Shown here: positions 11,690 to 22,945 of the stretch, piece after piece | Layout: every line of letters begins with the position of its first letter | Position numbering within the stretch: the first letter of the stretch is position 1 | Source of the DNA: Patella vulgata | Taxonomy: Eukaryota; Mollusca; Gastropoda; Patellidae | Length of the DNA stretch: 64,000 bases | Direction of reading: 5' to 3' | Assembly: GCF_932274485.2 (NCBI RefSeq) | Contig: NC_065884.2 | Span: 39,327,540 to 39,391,539 of the forward strand | Made by a program: the position numbers and the translations under genes | The notes under the pieces: generated by a model | What the model was told of the DNA's origin: nothing | Databases searched by the model: none | What the model saw: only the letters and a program-made list of their open reading frames with translations

Positions 11690-12134
11690 GCATTACTATT
11701 CGTTTAAGATTATGATATTTGACTCCAATGGACATAGATTGAATCAATACGATCATATAGATTTCCAAAAATAGCTTGTCGAGAAATAACCAATATTGTC
11801 AGGATCACTTTTTAAGATTTTTGTTCGCATTTTAATTTCCCATTAGAAAGTCAGCTAACTTAACGGTAAGTTAGTAACAAATTTTGTCAGGATCACTTTT
11901 TTGACATATGTAACACATGGTAACAAATGTGTGAATGGAATTGATATTGCCGGGTTTGATTGATTCTTCGTTCATTTTATAACACGTCTGCAATGTTTAA
12001 GTGGAAATCTGCTTATCGGTTCCATTGGTACTGGAAGTGATATGAGTTCAAGGGTAACGTGGCACAGAAAGTGACATAAGTTCAAGGGTATCGTGGCACC
12101 AGTAAAACCCGTCATTACTGCTTCGCAGTTCTAG
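11690..12134 (+). mobile_element. Helitron/Helentron-like element, A type, 3' part only
   Basis: This matches the last 450 bp of the A-type copies to the right: AATTGATATTGC.GG, a gap, then TTCAAGGGTAACGTGGCAC, a GTAAAACCC sub-terminal motif, a 3' hairpin ACTGC-TTC-GCAGT, and CTAG at 12131-12134. A short hairpin just before CTAG is the diagnostic 3' end of rolling-circle (Helitron) transposons. No Rep-helicase gene is present, so it is non-autonomous. It is truncated on its left side. Confidence 0.7.
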
Positions 12135-13474
12135 TTAGGCTTTCACCTTCGGTGAAAGACTATTGTTATTACTAAGATTATTATTATTATTTTTTTTTCC
12201 ATTTTGCCTATTTCTCAGCAACTATAAGAGATAGACGTCTGAAGTTTGATTTTCTCTAGGGAAACTGGGTGGTAGTTAGTGTAAAACGAAATTTGTGCGC
12301 ATAGCGGAAATGCGTTAAATCTTGAACGTGCACGAAAATTGAAAATCGGCCCTAATTATGTTAATTCTCAACCGGTTTTCAGATATTTACATTTTTGGAT
12401 AGACCGAGACATTTCTGAGCAGATAGCAGTTCAAAAACGTCGAGTTTAGAAACGTTGTCGCTCTTATTTTTTTGGTGAAAATTGGAAAGTTTTCAAAATT
12501 TTCTAAAATTGGTATTTTTTGGAGAATTTGGAAATTTGACTTATATTTTTGGATAGCTGACATCAATCTGTTTCCAACAATATAAGTTTTGTTCTGAAAT
12601 GTTAACTTTGATTTTTCACTTTTTATCGCATTTTTGTCAAATCATAGAGTTATTTTTTTAAAACGGCGCCTACGATTTTTACGAAACTTATGGAATATGA
12701 AGTCAAAGGACCAAACTAGTCCGTGAACTATAAATTAAAATCCTATAATCACCGGAAGAGGTCAAGAATGGAATCCAAATTTTGACAAAATTCTGAAAAA
12801 TAGGTGCCTGTGCGCAAAATGCGAGTTTACCGCGTAGTTAAAGTATTATGTTGTTGGATAGCCACGTGAATTATCTACAAGGTGGTACTATAGCGACAAG
12901 TTTCTTTTTCAAACTTAAAAAGTTATGGGACTATGGAAAGCGGCCTAAATGGACCTAAATCGTTTTAAACAATTCCAAGAAAATACAGAGGGATGTCTAA
13001 AGTAGTGCTCAGAGGTATTTTGGAGGTTCTCTATTGACCGGAAGTAGTCACAAAGTGTACCGAAACATTGATAAAATTATGGAAAATGGGTGCATGTTCG
13101 AAAAAAGCGATGCATCAATTGGTTCTTTGCCGAGTAGTGAAAGTATTAAGTCTTTTGATAGTCACGTGAATTATCTACAAGATGGTACTATAGCGACAAG
13201 TTTCTATTACAAACTATATAAGGTTATTTCTCGAAAACGCCACCAACGATTTTTTTAAAACTTTCTCAATCGAGAGTCTAATGGATAGTGTACCTAATTG
13301 TCATAGGTAGCCGAAAAAAAGATCGAAAATTGAAAACGGTGTATTTTTACGATTTGGAGTATGTTTATGGGTCTTTTTCTAGAAAAGTCAACTTAATATT
13401 TTTTGGGAACTTCTTCTACAGAGAGTCTTATCGGTAGTCTTATATATGAATCCATTGTACAACAGTCCCAAATA

Positions 13475-14975
13475 TACTGAGCGCCATGGAAAACGCATCA
13501 CTTAGTTTTTCGTATAACAAAATGATCCTGTAAACATATCTTATTTATTTTGCTTCTTATTGTGAACAATATTCAAATGGGAACACAGAAATAACAGCAC
13601 ATTTGCACACTTATGGATGTTTAATCTGTAATCAACGGTACAAAGTCAGAGGGGTCAAAACCAAAAGTACGACACAGATGTCAGTAGCGCGTGTGTCCTC
13701 CACGGGCTCTTACGCACGTTGTGAAGCGACGTCGCAAGGAATTTACCAATGTTTGAAAGAAGGCCTGGGGCAAATTGTTCCATTCTTTGACAAGAGCAGC
13801 TTCTAAAGCAGCAATGGTGTGCATCTGTGGTCTCCGATACAGACGCCGTCCAATCTCATCCCAGACATGTTCTATCGGTGGCCAGTCCAAGACATTCATG
13901 ATGTTAGCAGCCAGGTAGTCCATACTAAAACGGGCGGTATGCGGACGTGCATTATCCTGTTGGAAGTGCTGAAGTTGTGGGTGCACATCGGAACAACAAA
14001 TGATTGCAAGACATCATCACGGTAGGCTACAGCATTAACGCCACCCCTGCAAATGTGTAGGGCGGTCCGGTGATGAAATGTGAAGCCTCCCCACACCATT
14101 ACACTTCCCCCACCCCATCGATTCGTTTCGAAGACGCAGCAGTCTGCAAGACGTTTTCAAAGACGTCTCCACACACGTTGACGGCCATCAGCGTGATAAA
14201 GATGAAAGCGACTCTCATCACTGAAGAGCACACTTTGCCAGGCTATTCTTCTCCATGTCTGGTGTCCTTGAGCCCATATCAAACGCCGCTGACAGTGATG
14301 ATCCCTGAGGATAGCCCCAACATAAGGCCGTCGTGCACGGAGTCCTACTTCTCTTAGACGACGTCTTACGGTGTTGGCACTTACTGGTCCTTGTCTTCCG
14401 ACGACTGCTGCACCTGTTCGAGTCGCTGGGTGGAATCTGTCACGCAGATGAATGACCCGAATGTAGCGGTCTTGAGCCTGGGTTGTAACGCGTTGTGGAC
14501 CAGGACGTTGACGGCCACGTGTTGATCCAGTAACTCGAACACGTTCCACCAACCTTACAATAGTGGACTGATGACAATCGAAGTGTCTGGCAATAGCACG
14601 TGTAGACATGCCAGCCCTGGACATTCCCATGGCTTCATTCCGTTGATTTTCAGTAAGTCTCGGCATCTCTAGCTCGATTCCTTAACACGTCCAACAACAA
14701 ATTACGACAGATTGACGTTTCACAGTTCATGTACTGCACATTAAGTTGAAAACATGCTTTTAAAGGGCTCACACACAATGCTGCACGTGAATATTGGGTT
14801 TTTCATGTGCATCTCGTGCAACTTTTTTTTTTTTGCACACGGGCCGATATTTTTTGCATATGGGAGCATTGTGTGAAACAATAGTTCATAGTATTGCATA
14901 ATATTATACATACAAAACCACCTAGTAATAAAATATTTGGGAAAAAAAGTGATGCGTTTTCCATGGCGCTCAGTA
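13475..14975 (-). mobile_element. Tc1-like DNA transposon, second family, inside B-type element
   Basis: Terminal inverted repeats TACTGAGCGCCATGGAAAAC at the left and the exact complement ending ATGGCGCTCAGTA at the right, flanked by TA on both sides. Length is 1501 bp. The empty site is preserved in the related B-type copy at about 31310-31325 (ACAGTTCCAAATTTTAGGAG), which confirms the insertion. Transposase lies on the minus strand and is broken. Confidence 0.95.
13681..14666 (-). pseudogene. Broken Tc1-like transposase with shortened catalytic core
   Basis: Minus-strand remains of an IS630/Tc1/mariner transposase. The N-terminal part (14666 to 14157) has MPRLTENQRNEAMG, a helix-turn-helix (STRAIARHFDCHQSTIVRL), a QAQDRYIR stretch and the first catalytic Asp in LFSDESRF. 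It then meets a stop (an Arg CGA turned TGA) at 14157, continues in the same frame as MVWGGFTFHHRTALH (about 14099-13980), and shifts frame. The last part (13986 to 13681) has HFQQDNARPH with the second Asp and PIEHVWDE with the Glu. Only 27 residues separate these two instead of 34, because seven residues (the usual ALSPDLN-like segment) are missing in frame. This transposase cannot be active. The ending ARGGHTRY is the normal family end. Confidence 0.92.
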
Positions 14976-16096
14976 TATCAAGAGTAGGAGAACAAAGAGA
15001 TCAAAAATTGAAAACGGCACCTTTCATTGTTAAGCGAAACATGCAGTAAGGGTGCATACAATCTGTACGTTATGTCAACGTATAGAGCATATTCAAGAGT
15101 GCCTTTTCTTTCACATTGACGATTTTCGAACTAAAATTATGAGTGTTTACTTCTACCCAAAATATGGGTTTATTGACCCTTTAACAGAAATAGTTGATTT
15201 CTGTGTGTAATAATTAGTCTTTAAATTAATATGGTTGCTTCTTTGTCCAAATTATCTCATAACCGTAATCATCAAGACCGAATCGGCGGCTCACGCGGTT
15301 TATAAGCAAGTCCAATTAATTACATGTTCGTAGTAGTATCAAATATTGTAGTTGTGAGAGAAAACCTGATGTTTAAGCATGGAGTCTATCTGTTATTATT
15401 AAATCTTTACATGTTAGTGGCGTCAAATCTTTAACGTGCACGAAACCAGAAAATTGGCGATATTTCATTGAATATTCAATCAACTTTTGAACCAGTTACA
15501 TATTTGAGTAGCTGACATGAATGCGATTCCGAGGTCCCGCTGTACGGGCAAAACTTTCCACGTGGCCCATTCCGAACAGAACAGTTAGACGTTAAACCCC
15601 ATTTTATTTCAATTCTAATTACACCTTGAGTTTCAACCTAAACTCTAATTACGACTACAATTTTTACTTCGATATTAATATCTATTGCGATTCCAGTTTT
15701 TACCATAACTTCGGTGTGGACCACGACATTGCTTTTCGTCCAATTCGCGAAGCTGTTCTTTTTCCATTTCGTGTAGATCTCAGAAACTGTAAGAAGTGAT
15801 AGAGTTCTGAAAATTGATGTTTTCGCATGTAAGATGTTAACAGATAACATTAGTAACTATTGCGAAGGTTGTGAGCAGACCGGAAATGGTGTAAATCTTT
15901 AACGTGCACGAAAACTTCTTGTGTAGAGACTTTAATCGTTATTCTTGTGTGTTAAATCTTTGAACAACTGTCATAAATATCAGGAGTAGGAAAAAGGGTA
16001 TCGACAATTGAACTACGAGTGTTTTGTTGTTAACCAAAATATGGGATTAGTTCTTCTAGAGTGGAATTACGTCATTTTAGTAAGTAACAGTTTTAA

Positions 16097-16255
16097 TGAG
16101 AGAGAGAGAGAGAGAGATGGGGTTTAACGTCCAAACGACAGAAAGCAGGTGATTTCGGGACTAACATATGGTTTAATTTTATTTCAATAGTTTGCTCTTG
16201 CGCATAGGGGTCTTTTGCAGTGGGAGGAAACCGGAGGACCCGGGGAATAATGAAT
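16097..16255 (+). mobile_element. SINE-like repeat, plus-strand copy
   Basis: GA microsatellite, then GGGGTTTAACGTCC, CGGGACTAACATATGG, CATAGGGGTCTTTTGCAGTG and the GGAGGAAACCGGAGGACCC core. It stops after the core. It has the same order as 234-422 (minus) and 31957-32228. Confidence 0.65.
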
Positions 16256-16344
16256 AGGCCTATGCGACTTTAGTCTTGATTAAGACATTGATTTTCAACT
16301 TAAACTCTACTTACGCCCTTGAGGTTACTACTTCGATTTCGACA

Positions 16345-16530
16345 TTTCGGGACTAACATATTATGGTTTAATTTTATTTCAATAATTTGCATCCGCGTAG
16401 ATTTCTTTACCAGTGCAAAGAAACCGGAGGACCCGGAGAAAACTTAGTAGGTTAGACAGGCGACCCTACTACCTGTCACGTACAACCTTGGAATCGAAAC
16501 CACCCCAGTTCACTCAATGACAGACTTATA
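16345..16530 (+). mobile_element. SINE-like repeat, second plus-strand copy, truncated head
   Basis: Begins at TTCGGGACTAACATATTATG and continues through the AAACCGGAGGACCCGG core, AGGTTAGACAGGCGACCC, CTGTCACGTACAACC and the CAGTTCACTCAATGACAGAC tail. The missing GGTTTAACGTCC head and the nearby complete-head copy at 16097 suggest two separate insertions or a broken duplication. Confidence 0.6.
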
Positions 16531-16822
16531 ATACAAGACCCTGTGTTTTGTAGCACAAACAAAGTAGGCAAGGGCATAGATAATTACATGTTTGGATGCC
16601 AAACGTCTGCCCGATTCTACCGATCTAAGATTATTATGTTGTGAGTTGTTCAACTTTACTTTTCAATTCCCTTCTATTGTAATGCGCAAGCGAAGGACAT
16701 GTCAATATCTGAGTTATGCATGTGTAACTAGGGTGTGTGTGAGGTTAGTCTTTGTCTTGCATCCGGCGACCGTGTAACGTCTTGGGTACGGTGAAAGCCT
16801 TCAGCCTTGCAAGCAAGTCTAG

Positions 16823-18796
16823 TGAGGGTTTCACACTGCGTAGCTTGTGTGAAACACTATTGTTTTTGTTCGGATTATTCTTCGATTCGATGTCTTTGGT
16901 TTTCCTGGGAAAATGGGCGTGACTTAGAGATTAAAGCTATTTCGAACGTTCTGCGACAATGCGAAATGTCCGAAATCGCCGACGTTGTGTTTTTTGAAAT
17001 ATTGCCGTAATATTAACAATAATCGTTGGATTTTAACATTTGACATATTTTGACATAGCCAGAGACAAGACAGATAGCTACGGTTCCTTAGATTTTTGAT
17101 TTTCGACGAATCTTTGGGAGATATTAGGCGCCAAATTTTGACAAAAAACTTTTTAATTAATTAATATTTTTTTATAGCATTTTACCCAGGGTTAAAGGGT
17201 CGTCTGATTTAAGCAAAAATGTAAACATTTTTTGTCTCGATAATTTTTCTTGGCCGCTATTGGCTAATTCAGTTTATCGAGGTTAATTATTTATTGCCCG
17301 ATTTTTATAAAACAAAGTTCATAAGCTCCATGATGCAAATTCTCAATGTTTTTATTACCGGTAAAGTTTTCTATCGGCACCGGATGTGGCGCAATTTTGC
17401 TAAAAACTTCAATTTTGACGAGTCGGAACGTCTTTTCAATAACAAATGTTATTTTTTGCAAATCTGATAGATCAAGATAAATACCCTTACAAAAGGCGCA
17501 AAAAATTTCGGACTCGGTTTTTTTAATTTCGGTTTTGTATTTGCGCCATTTCGATTTAAAGGTGAAACAGGTGTAAAAATGGGCTATTTACAACCCATTC
17601 AGGCTTTTCATATTTTAAAATATTTCTTCGCAACTTTCATAAACTTGTAGCATTAATCCGTACGAAGAAAATCTATCTCAAAATTAGTTTGTAATATGAG
17701 TTTTTGTCGAGAAATGGTCAATCTTGCATGAGTCACTTTTTACGCTATTGTGTTTGTAAAAGAGTCAATTATTATTGGATTTTCATAAAAGGGACACCAT
17801 TTTGACTAGTTCAAACTAATTTAACATTTTCAATAATGCCGGAAATGGCGTTATTTGTGCAAAAACTGTATTTTTAGCCTTCGAAACAAATGATTTATTC
17901 AAATGAGTAGTATTTGTTATTTGTTTAAAATTTTGATATTTGATTCCAATCAACTAAAAGAATGAACTCATACGATCATAAAGATATCACAAAAGGTTTC
18001 TAACTTGTTCAGGTCACTTTTCAAGGTTTTTGGTCCATAAAAGTGTCAATTATTATTCAATTTTCATAAAAATTTCACTGTGTGATACCTAATGCCATTT
18101 ACGATTTCATACCAGTAATATAATATTTTCATTATCACCGCAAGTACCGTCATTTTGGCAAAAACTGTATTTTTAGCCTCTAAAACAAGTAATTGTTAGA
18201 AGTAAGCAATATTGATTATTGGTATAAAATTATGATATTTGATTCCTATGGACAAATAGTATCAATCAATACGATCATATTGATATCACAAAATTGTTTC
18301 TAACATCTTCCCTTGCCGAAAAATAACCTATTTTGTCAGGGTCACTAAATAAGATTTTTCGCATTTTAATTTCAGTTTATGGGTTCTGGGATAATTATTT
18401 ATTGCCAGATTTGTGTAAAAGAAAAGCCCATATTATGCTCTCTGGTGCAAATTCTCAACTTTCTTCTACTGATAAAAGTTTCTGTCGGCACCGGAAGTGA
18501 CGTAATTTTGCCCAAAACTTCAATTTTGACGTGTCGAAAGGTCTTTTAAAAAGCAAATATTATTATTAATATTTAGAAATCTGATAGATCAAGATGAATG
18601 CTCCTACTAAAGACGCAAAATATGTCTTGCTTTGTTTTTTATTTTATTTCGGTTTTGCATTTGCACCATTTTGATTTAAATGTGGAAAAAGGTGGAAAAA
18701 TGAGCTATAGCCATTCAGGCATTTCATATTTTAAAATATTTCTTGACAATTTTCATGAACTAATTTAACATTTTCATTATCACCGGAAGTAATTTT
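16823..18796 (+). mobile_element. Helitron/Helentron-like element, A type, 5' part; left arm of a large inverted repeat
   Basis: Starts after the CTAG at 16819-16822 with GAGG and a head hairpin GTTTCACAC ... GTGTGAAAC (16828-16855), followed by ACTATTGTTTTTGTTCGGAT. The body matches the other A-type copies to the 'ATTTCATATTTTAAAATATT' region, then breaks off at 18797. From 16858 to 18760 it is the exact-length inverted counterpart of 20695-22597. Non-coding; open frames are short and AT-rich. Confidence 0.7.
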
Positions 18797-19020
18797 GTCT
18801 GAAAGCCTAATAATAATTTTAGTAATCACAATAGGCTAATAATAATTTTAGTTAAAAACAGTCTTTCAGACAAAGTCTGAAAGCCTAATAATAATTTTAG
18901 TAAAAACAATAGTCTTTCAGACAATGTCTGAAAGCCTAATAATAATAATAAGAAGAATAATAATCCGAACAAAAACAATAGTGTTTCACACTGGCTACGC
19001 AGTGTGAAACCCTAATAATT
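18797..19020 (-). repeat. Tandem cluster of rolling-circle head-hairpin modules
   Basis: Read on the minus strand, a module of the form TTATTATTAGG, hairpin, ACTATTGTTTTT, ACTAAAA is repeated. The hairpins are GTTTCACACT/AGTGTGAAAC (18983-19010), CTTTCAGAC/GTCTGAAAG (18914-18934) and CTTTCAGAC/GTCTGAAAG (18863-18883). One further module has lost the hairpin (about 18825-18850) and the last is cut within it (18797). These match the 5' heads found after CTAG elsewhere, so it is a stack of element heads without bodies. Confidence 0.75.
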
Positions 19021-19021
19021 A

Positions 19022-19492
19022 ATCTAGGACTGAAAAACTGAATTAGCGAATGGTGGCCAAGAAAAATATTTACGAAGACAAAAAAAATGTTGACATTTTT
19101 AGTCAAATCAGACAAATCTTTAACCCTGGGTAAATTGCCATATAAAAATATTCATAAATAAAAAAGTTTTTTGTAAAATTTTAAATTTTCAAAATTTGGC
19201 GCCTAGTATCTTCGAAGATTCGTCGAAAATCAAAAATCAAAAGTAGCGCAGCTATGTGCCTTGTCTTCGGCTATGTCAAAATGCATCACGTGTTAAAATC
19301 CGCTGATTATTGTTAATATTACGGCATTTTTTAAAACAACACGGTGATTTCGGACATTTTGCATTGTCACAGAACGCCCGATAGAGCTTTAATCTCTAAG
19401 TCACACCCACTTTCCAAATAAAACCGAAGACATCGTATCGATCCGACAAGTAGTTTCTGAGATACAATCAAATTGGAAAAAAATAATAATAA
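19022..19492 (-). mobile_element. Helitron/Helentron-like element, A type, 5' fragment on the minus strand
   Basis: On the minus strand this follows the CTAG at 19496-19493 with TTATTATTATTTTTTTTCC and the A-type start (CTACTTGTCGGATCGATACG, GATGTCTTCGGTTTTATTTGG), and runs about 470 bp to a GCTAATTCAGTTTTTCAGTC stretch. Then it meets the head-module cluster. A 5' fragment in head-to-tail register with the complete copy to its right. Confidence 0.65.
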
Positions 19493-22400
19493 CTAGAACT
19501 GCGATGCAGTAATGATGGGTTTCACCAGTGCCACGTTACCTTTGAACTTGTGTCACTTCCGGTGCCAAGTTACCCTTGAACTTATGGCACTTCCGGTATC
19601 AATGAAACCCTTAAACAGGTTTCCACATAAGCACTGCACACATGAAATGAAATGGACGCAGAATCAACCAAATCCAGTAATCAATTCATTTTATACATGT
19701 AAGTGATCCTGACAAAATTACATTACTTCCGGTGATAATGAAAATGTTAAATTAGTTTTTATGAAATCAGAAATGGCATCATCACATGGTGAAACGTTTA
19801 AGTAAATCGAATAATAATTGCCACTTTTATAGACCAAAAACCTTGAAAAGTGACTTGTAGGAAATCGTTTATTTCTCTGCAACCGTACACGTTAGAAACC
19901 AATTTGTGGTATCTGTATGATCGAATGGGTTCATTCTATTTGTTGATTGAAATCAAATATCATACTTTTAAAAACATTACAAATCAGATTCATTTGAATA
20001 AAATATCTGTTTTGAAGGCTAAAAATACAGTTTTTGCCAAAATAACATTACTTCCGGTGATACTGAAAATGTTAAATGCGAAAAAAAATCTTAAAAAGTG
20101 ATCCGGACAAAATTGGTTATTTCTCGACAAGGAAAGATGCTAGAAGCAATTTTTGGACACCTATATGATCGTATTGATTCAACCTATATGTCCATTGGAG
20201 TCATATCACAATGTTAAACGAATAATAAATATAACTCACTTAAAAAAAAAATGTTTGTTTTGTGAAGCTAAACATACTGTTTTTGCCAAAATGACAATAC
20301 TTCCGGGGTTAATGAAAATGTTAAATTTATTCTATGAAATCATAAATGGCATAAGGCATCACATGGTGAAAATTGTATGAAAATCGAATAATAATTGCCA
20401 CTTTTATAGACCAAAAACCTTAAAAAGTGACTTGTAGAAAATAGTCTATTTCTCTGCAACCGTAAAAGTTAGAAACCATTTTGTGGTATTTGTATGATCG
20501 TATGGGTTCATTCTATTTGTTGATGGGAATCAAATGTCATAATTTTAGAAATATTACAAATCAGACTCATTTGAATAAAATATATTTTTTGAAGGCTATA
20601 AATACAGTTTTGGCCCATTGCCTATTTCTCGGCAACTGCTAATATTACAAACTAATTTTGAAATACATTGTCATCGTATGGATTAATGCTACATGTTCAT
20701 GAAAATTGTCAAGAAATATTTTAAAATATGAAATGCCTGAATGGCTATAGCTCATTTTTCCACCTTTTTCCACATTTAAATCAAAATAGTGCAAATGCAA
20801 AACCGAAATAAAATAAAAAACAAAGCAAGACATATTTTGCGTCTTTAGTAGGAGCATTCATCTTGATCTATCAGATTTCTAAATATTAATAATAATATTT
20901 GCTTTTTAAAAGACCTTTCGACACGTCAAAATTGAAGTTTTGGGCAAAATTACGTCACTTCCGGTGCCGACAGAAACTTTTATCAGTAGAAGAAAGTTGA
21001 GAATTTGCACCAGAGAGCATAATATGGGCTTTTCTTTTACACAAATCTGGCAATAAATAATTATCCCAGAACCCATAAACTGAAATTAAAATGCGAAAAA
21101 TCTTATTTAGTGACCCTGACAAAATAGGTTATTTTTCGGCAAGGGAAGATGTTAGAAACAATTTTGTGATATCAATATGATCGTATTGATTGATACTATT
21201 TGTCCATAGGAATCAAATATCATAATTTTATACCAATAATCAATATTGCTTACTTCTAACAATTACTTGTTTTAGAGGCTAAAAATACAGTTTTTGCCAA
21301 AATGACGGTACTTGCGGTGATAATGAAAATATTATATTACTGGTATGAAATCGTAAATGGCATTAGGTATCACACAGTGAAATTTTTATGAAAATTGAAT
21401 AATAATTGACACTTTTATGGACCAAAAACCTTGAAAAGTGACCTGAACAAGTTAGAAACCTTTTGTGATATCTTTATGATCGTATGAGTTCATTCTTTTA
21501 GTTGATTGGAATCAAATATCAAAATTTTAAACAAATAACAAATACTACTCATTTGAATAAATCATTTGTTTCGAAGGCTAAAAATACAGTTTTTGCACAA
21601 ATAACGCCATTTCCGGCATTATTGAAAATGTTAAATTAGTTTGAACTAGTCAAAATGGTGTCCCTTTTATGAAAATCCAATAATAATTGACTCTTTTACA
21701 AACACAATAGCGTAAAAAGTGACTCATGCAAGATTGACCATTTCTCGACAAAAACTCATATTACAAACTAATTTTGAGATAGATTTTCTTCGTACGGATT
21801 AATGCTACAAGTTTATGAAAGTTGCGAAGAAATATTTTAAAATATGAAAAGCCTGAATGGGTTGTAAATAGCTCATTTTTACACCTGTTTCACCTTTAAA
21901 TCGAAATGGCGCAAATACAAAACCGAAATTAAAAAAACCGAGTCCGAAATTTTTTGCGCCTTTTGTAAGGGTATTTATCTTGATCTATCAGATTTGCAAA
22001 AAATAACATTTGTTATTGAAAAGACGTTCCGACTCGTCAAAATTGAAGTTTTTAGCAAAATTGCGCCACATCCGGTGCCGATAGAAAACTTTACCGGTAA
22101 TAAAAACATTGAGAATTTGCATCATGGGGCATATGAACTTTGTTTTATAAAAATCGGGCAATAAATAATTAACCTCGATAAACTGAATTAGCCAATAGCG
22201 GCCAAGAAAAATTATCGAGACAAAAAATGTTTACATTTTTGCTTAAATCAGACGACCCTTTAACCCTGGGTAAAATGCTATAAAAAAATATTAATTAATT
22301 AAAAAGTTTTTTGTCAAAATTTGGCACCTAATATCTCCCAAAGATTCGTCGAAAATCAAAAATCTAAGGTACCGTAGCTATCTGTCTTGTCTCTGGCTAT

Positions 22401-22597
22401 GTCAAAATATGTCAAATGTTAAAATCCAACGATTATTGTTAATATTACGGCAATATTTCAAAAAACACAACGTCGGCGATTTCGGACATTTCGCATTGTC
22501 GCAGAACGTTCGAAATAGCTTTAATCTCTAAGTCACGCCCATTTTCCCAGGAAAACCAAAGACATCGAATCGAAGTATAATCCGAACAAAAACAATA
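19493..22597 (-). mobile_element. Helitron/Helentron-like element, A type, near-complete, minus strand
   Basis: On the minus strand it runs from ATTGTTTTTGTTCGGATTAT at 22597 to the 3' end at 19493: sub-terminal TGGTGAAACCC, a hairpin ACTGC-ATC-GCAGT, and CTAG (19496-19493). At about 3.1 kb it is the longest uninterrupted A-type copy in the window and shows the element plan: 5' leader, a single-copy body, a stretch of roughly 330-bp internal repeats carrying the CACTTTTCAAGGTTTTTGGT motif, then the 3' end. The head hairpin itself is missing at 22597. No coding gene is present. Confidence 0.7.
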
Positions 22598-22773
22598 TTC
22601 ACGTGCAGCAAATAGAATGGAAATGAGTGTTTATCTTATTACGTCACGGATATTTTCATTACGTCAAAATTGTTTTCCTTGGTATTTACGTCATTAAAAC
22701 CAAAAAACGACCGTCAACTATCGCGAAAGAAAGAATTCCTAGAAAAATGTTAAATATTTTGGGCTACAATTTC

Positions 22774-22945
22774 GATAAACACCTCCTGTTTAGAATTTAT
22801 CGGACTGTTATTGTCTATTTGATACCGCTTAAATTTTTCATTAGAGGCGCTCGATCGCTACGCGATCTCGGCCTCTAATGATTTAAGCAGTATCAAATGG
22901 ACAATAACAGTCCTGGCTCTAAATTCTAAACAGTCGGTGTTTATC
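22774..22945. repeat. Foldback (palindromic) sequence, about 75-bp arms
   Basis: The left arm GATAAACACCTCCTGTTTAG ... GATACCGCTTAAA...TTAGAGGC pairs with GCCTCTAATGATTTAAGC ... CTAAACAGTCGGTGTTTATC. The centre is itself palindromic (GATCGCTACGCGATC). It sits just outside the large inverted repeat. It is probably a foldback or MITE-type insertion. Confidence 0.8.

Larger units (their letters stand above)
12135..16822 (+). mobile_element. Helitron/Helentron-like element, B type, copy 1
   Basis: It begins directly after the CTAG of the previous element with TTAGG and a head hairpin CTTTCACC-TTC-GGTGAAAG (12140-12158). It ends with a sub-terminal GGTGAAAGCC (16790-16799), a hairpin CTTGC-AA-GCAAG, and CTAG at 16819-16822. 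The head GGCTTTCACC and the sub-terminal GGTGAAAGCC are exact 10-bp inverted complements, as in the asymmetric terminal inverted repeats known for Helentron/Helitron2 elements. The interior is non-coding and matches 30226-33163. A Tc1-like transposon (13475-14975) and SINE-like copies (about 16100-16530) have inserted into it. Confidence 0.72.
16858..22597. repeat. Long inverted repeat: 1903-bp arms (16858-18760 and 20695-22597), 1934-bp spacer
   Basis: Reading 22597 leftwards on the minus strand reproduces 16858 rightwards with only scattered mismatches (for example ATAAGCTCCATG against ATATGCCCCATG) and no net length change: both arms measure 1903 bp. The left outer edge lies at the base of the A-type head hairpin (hairpin ends 16855, arm starts 16858). 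A transcript through this region could fold into a very long double-stranded stem. The spacer holds the 3' part of the minus-strand A element plus the head-hairpin cluster at 18797-19020. Confidence 0.93.
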
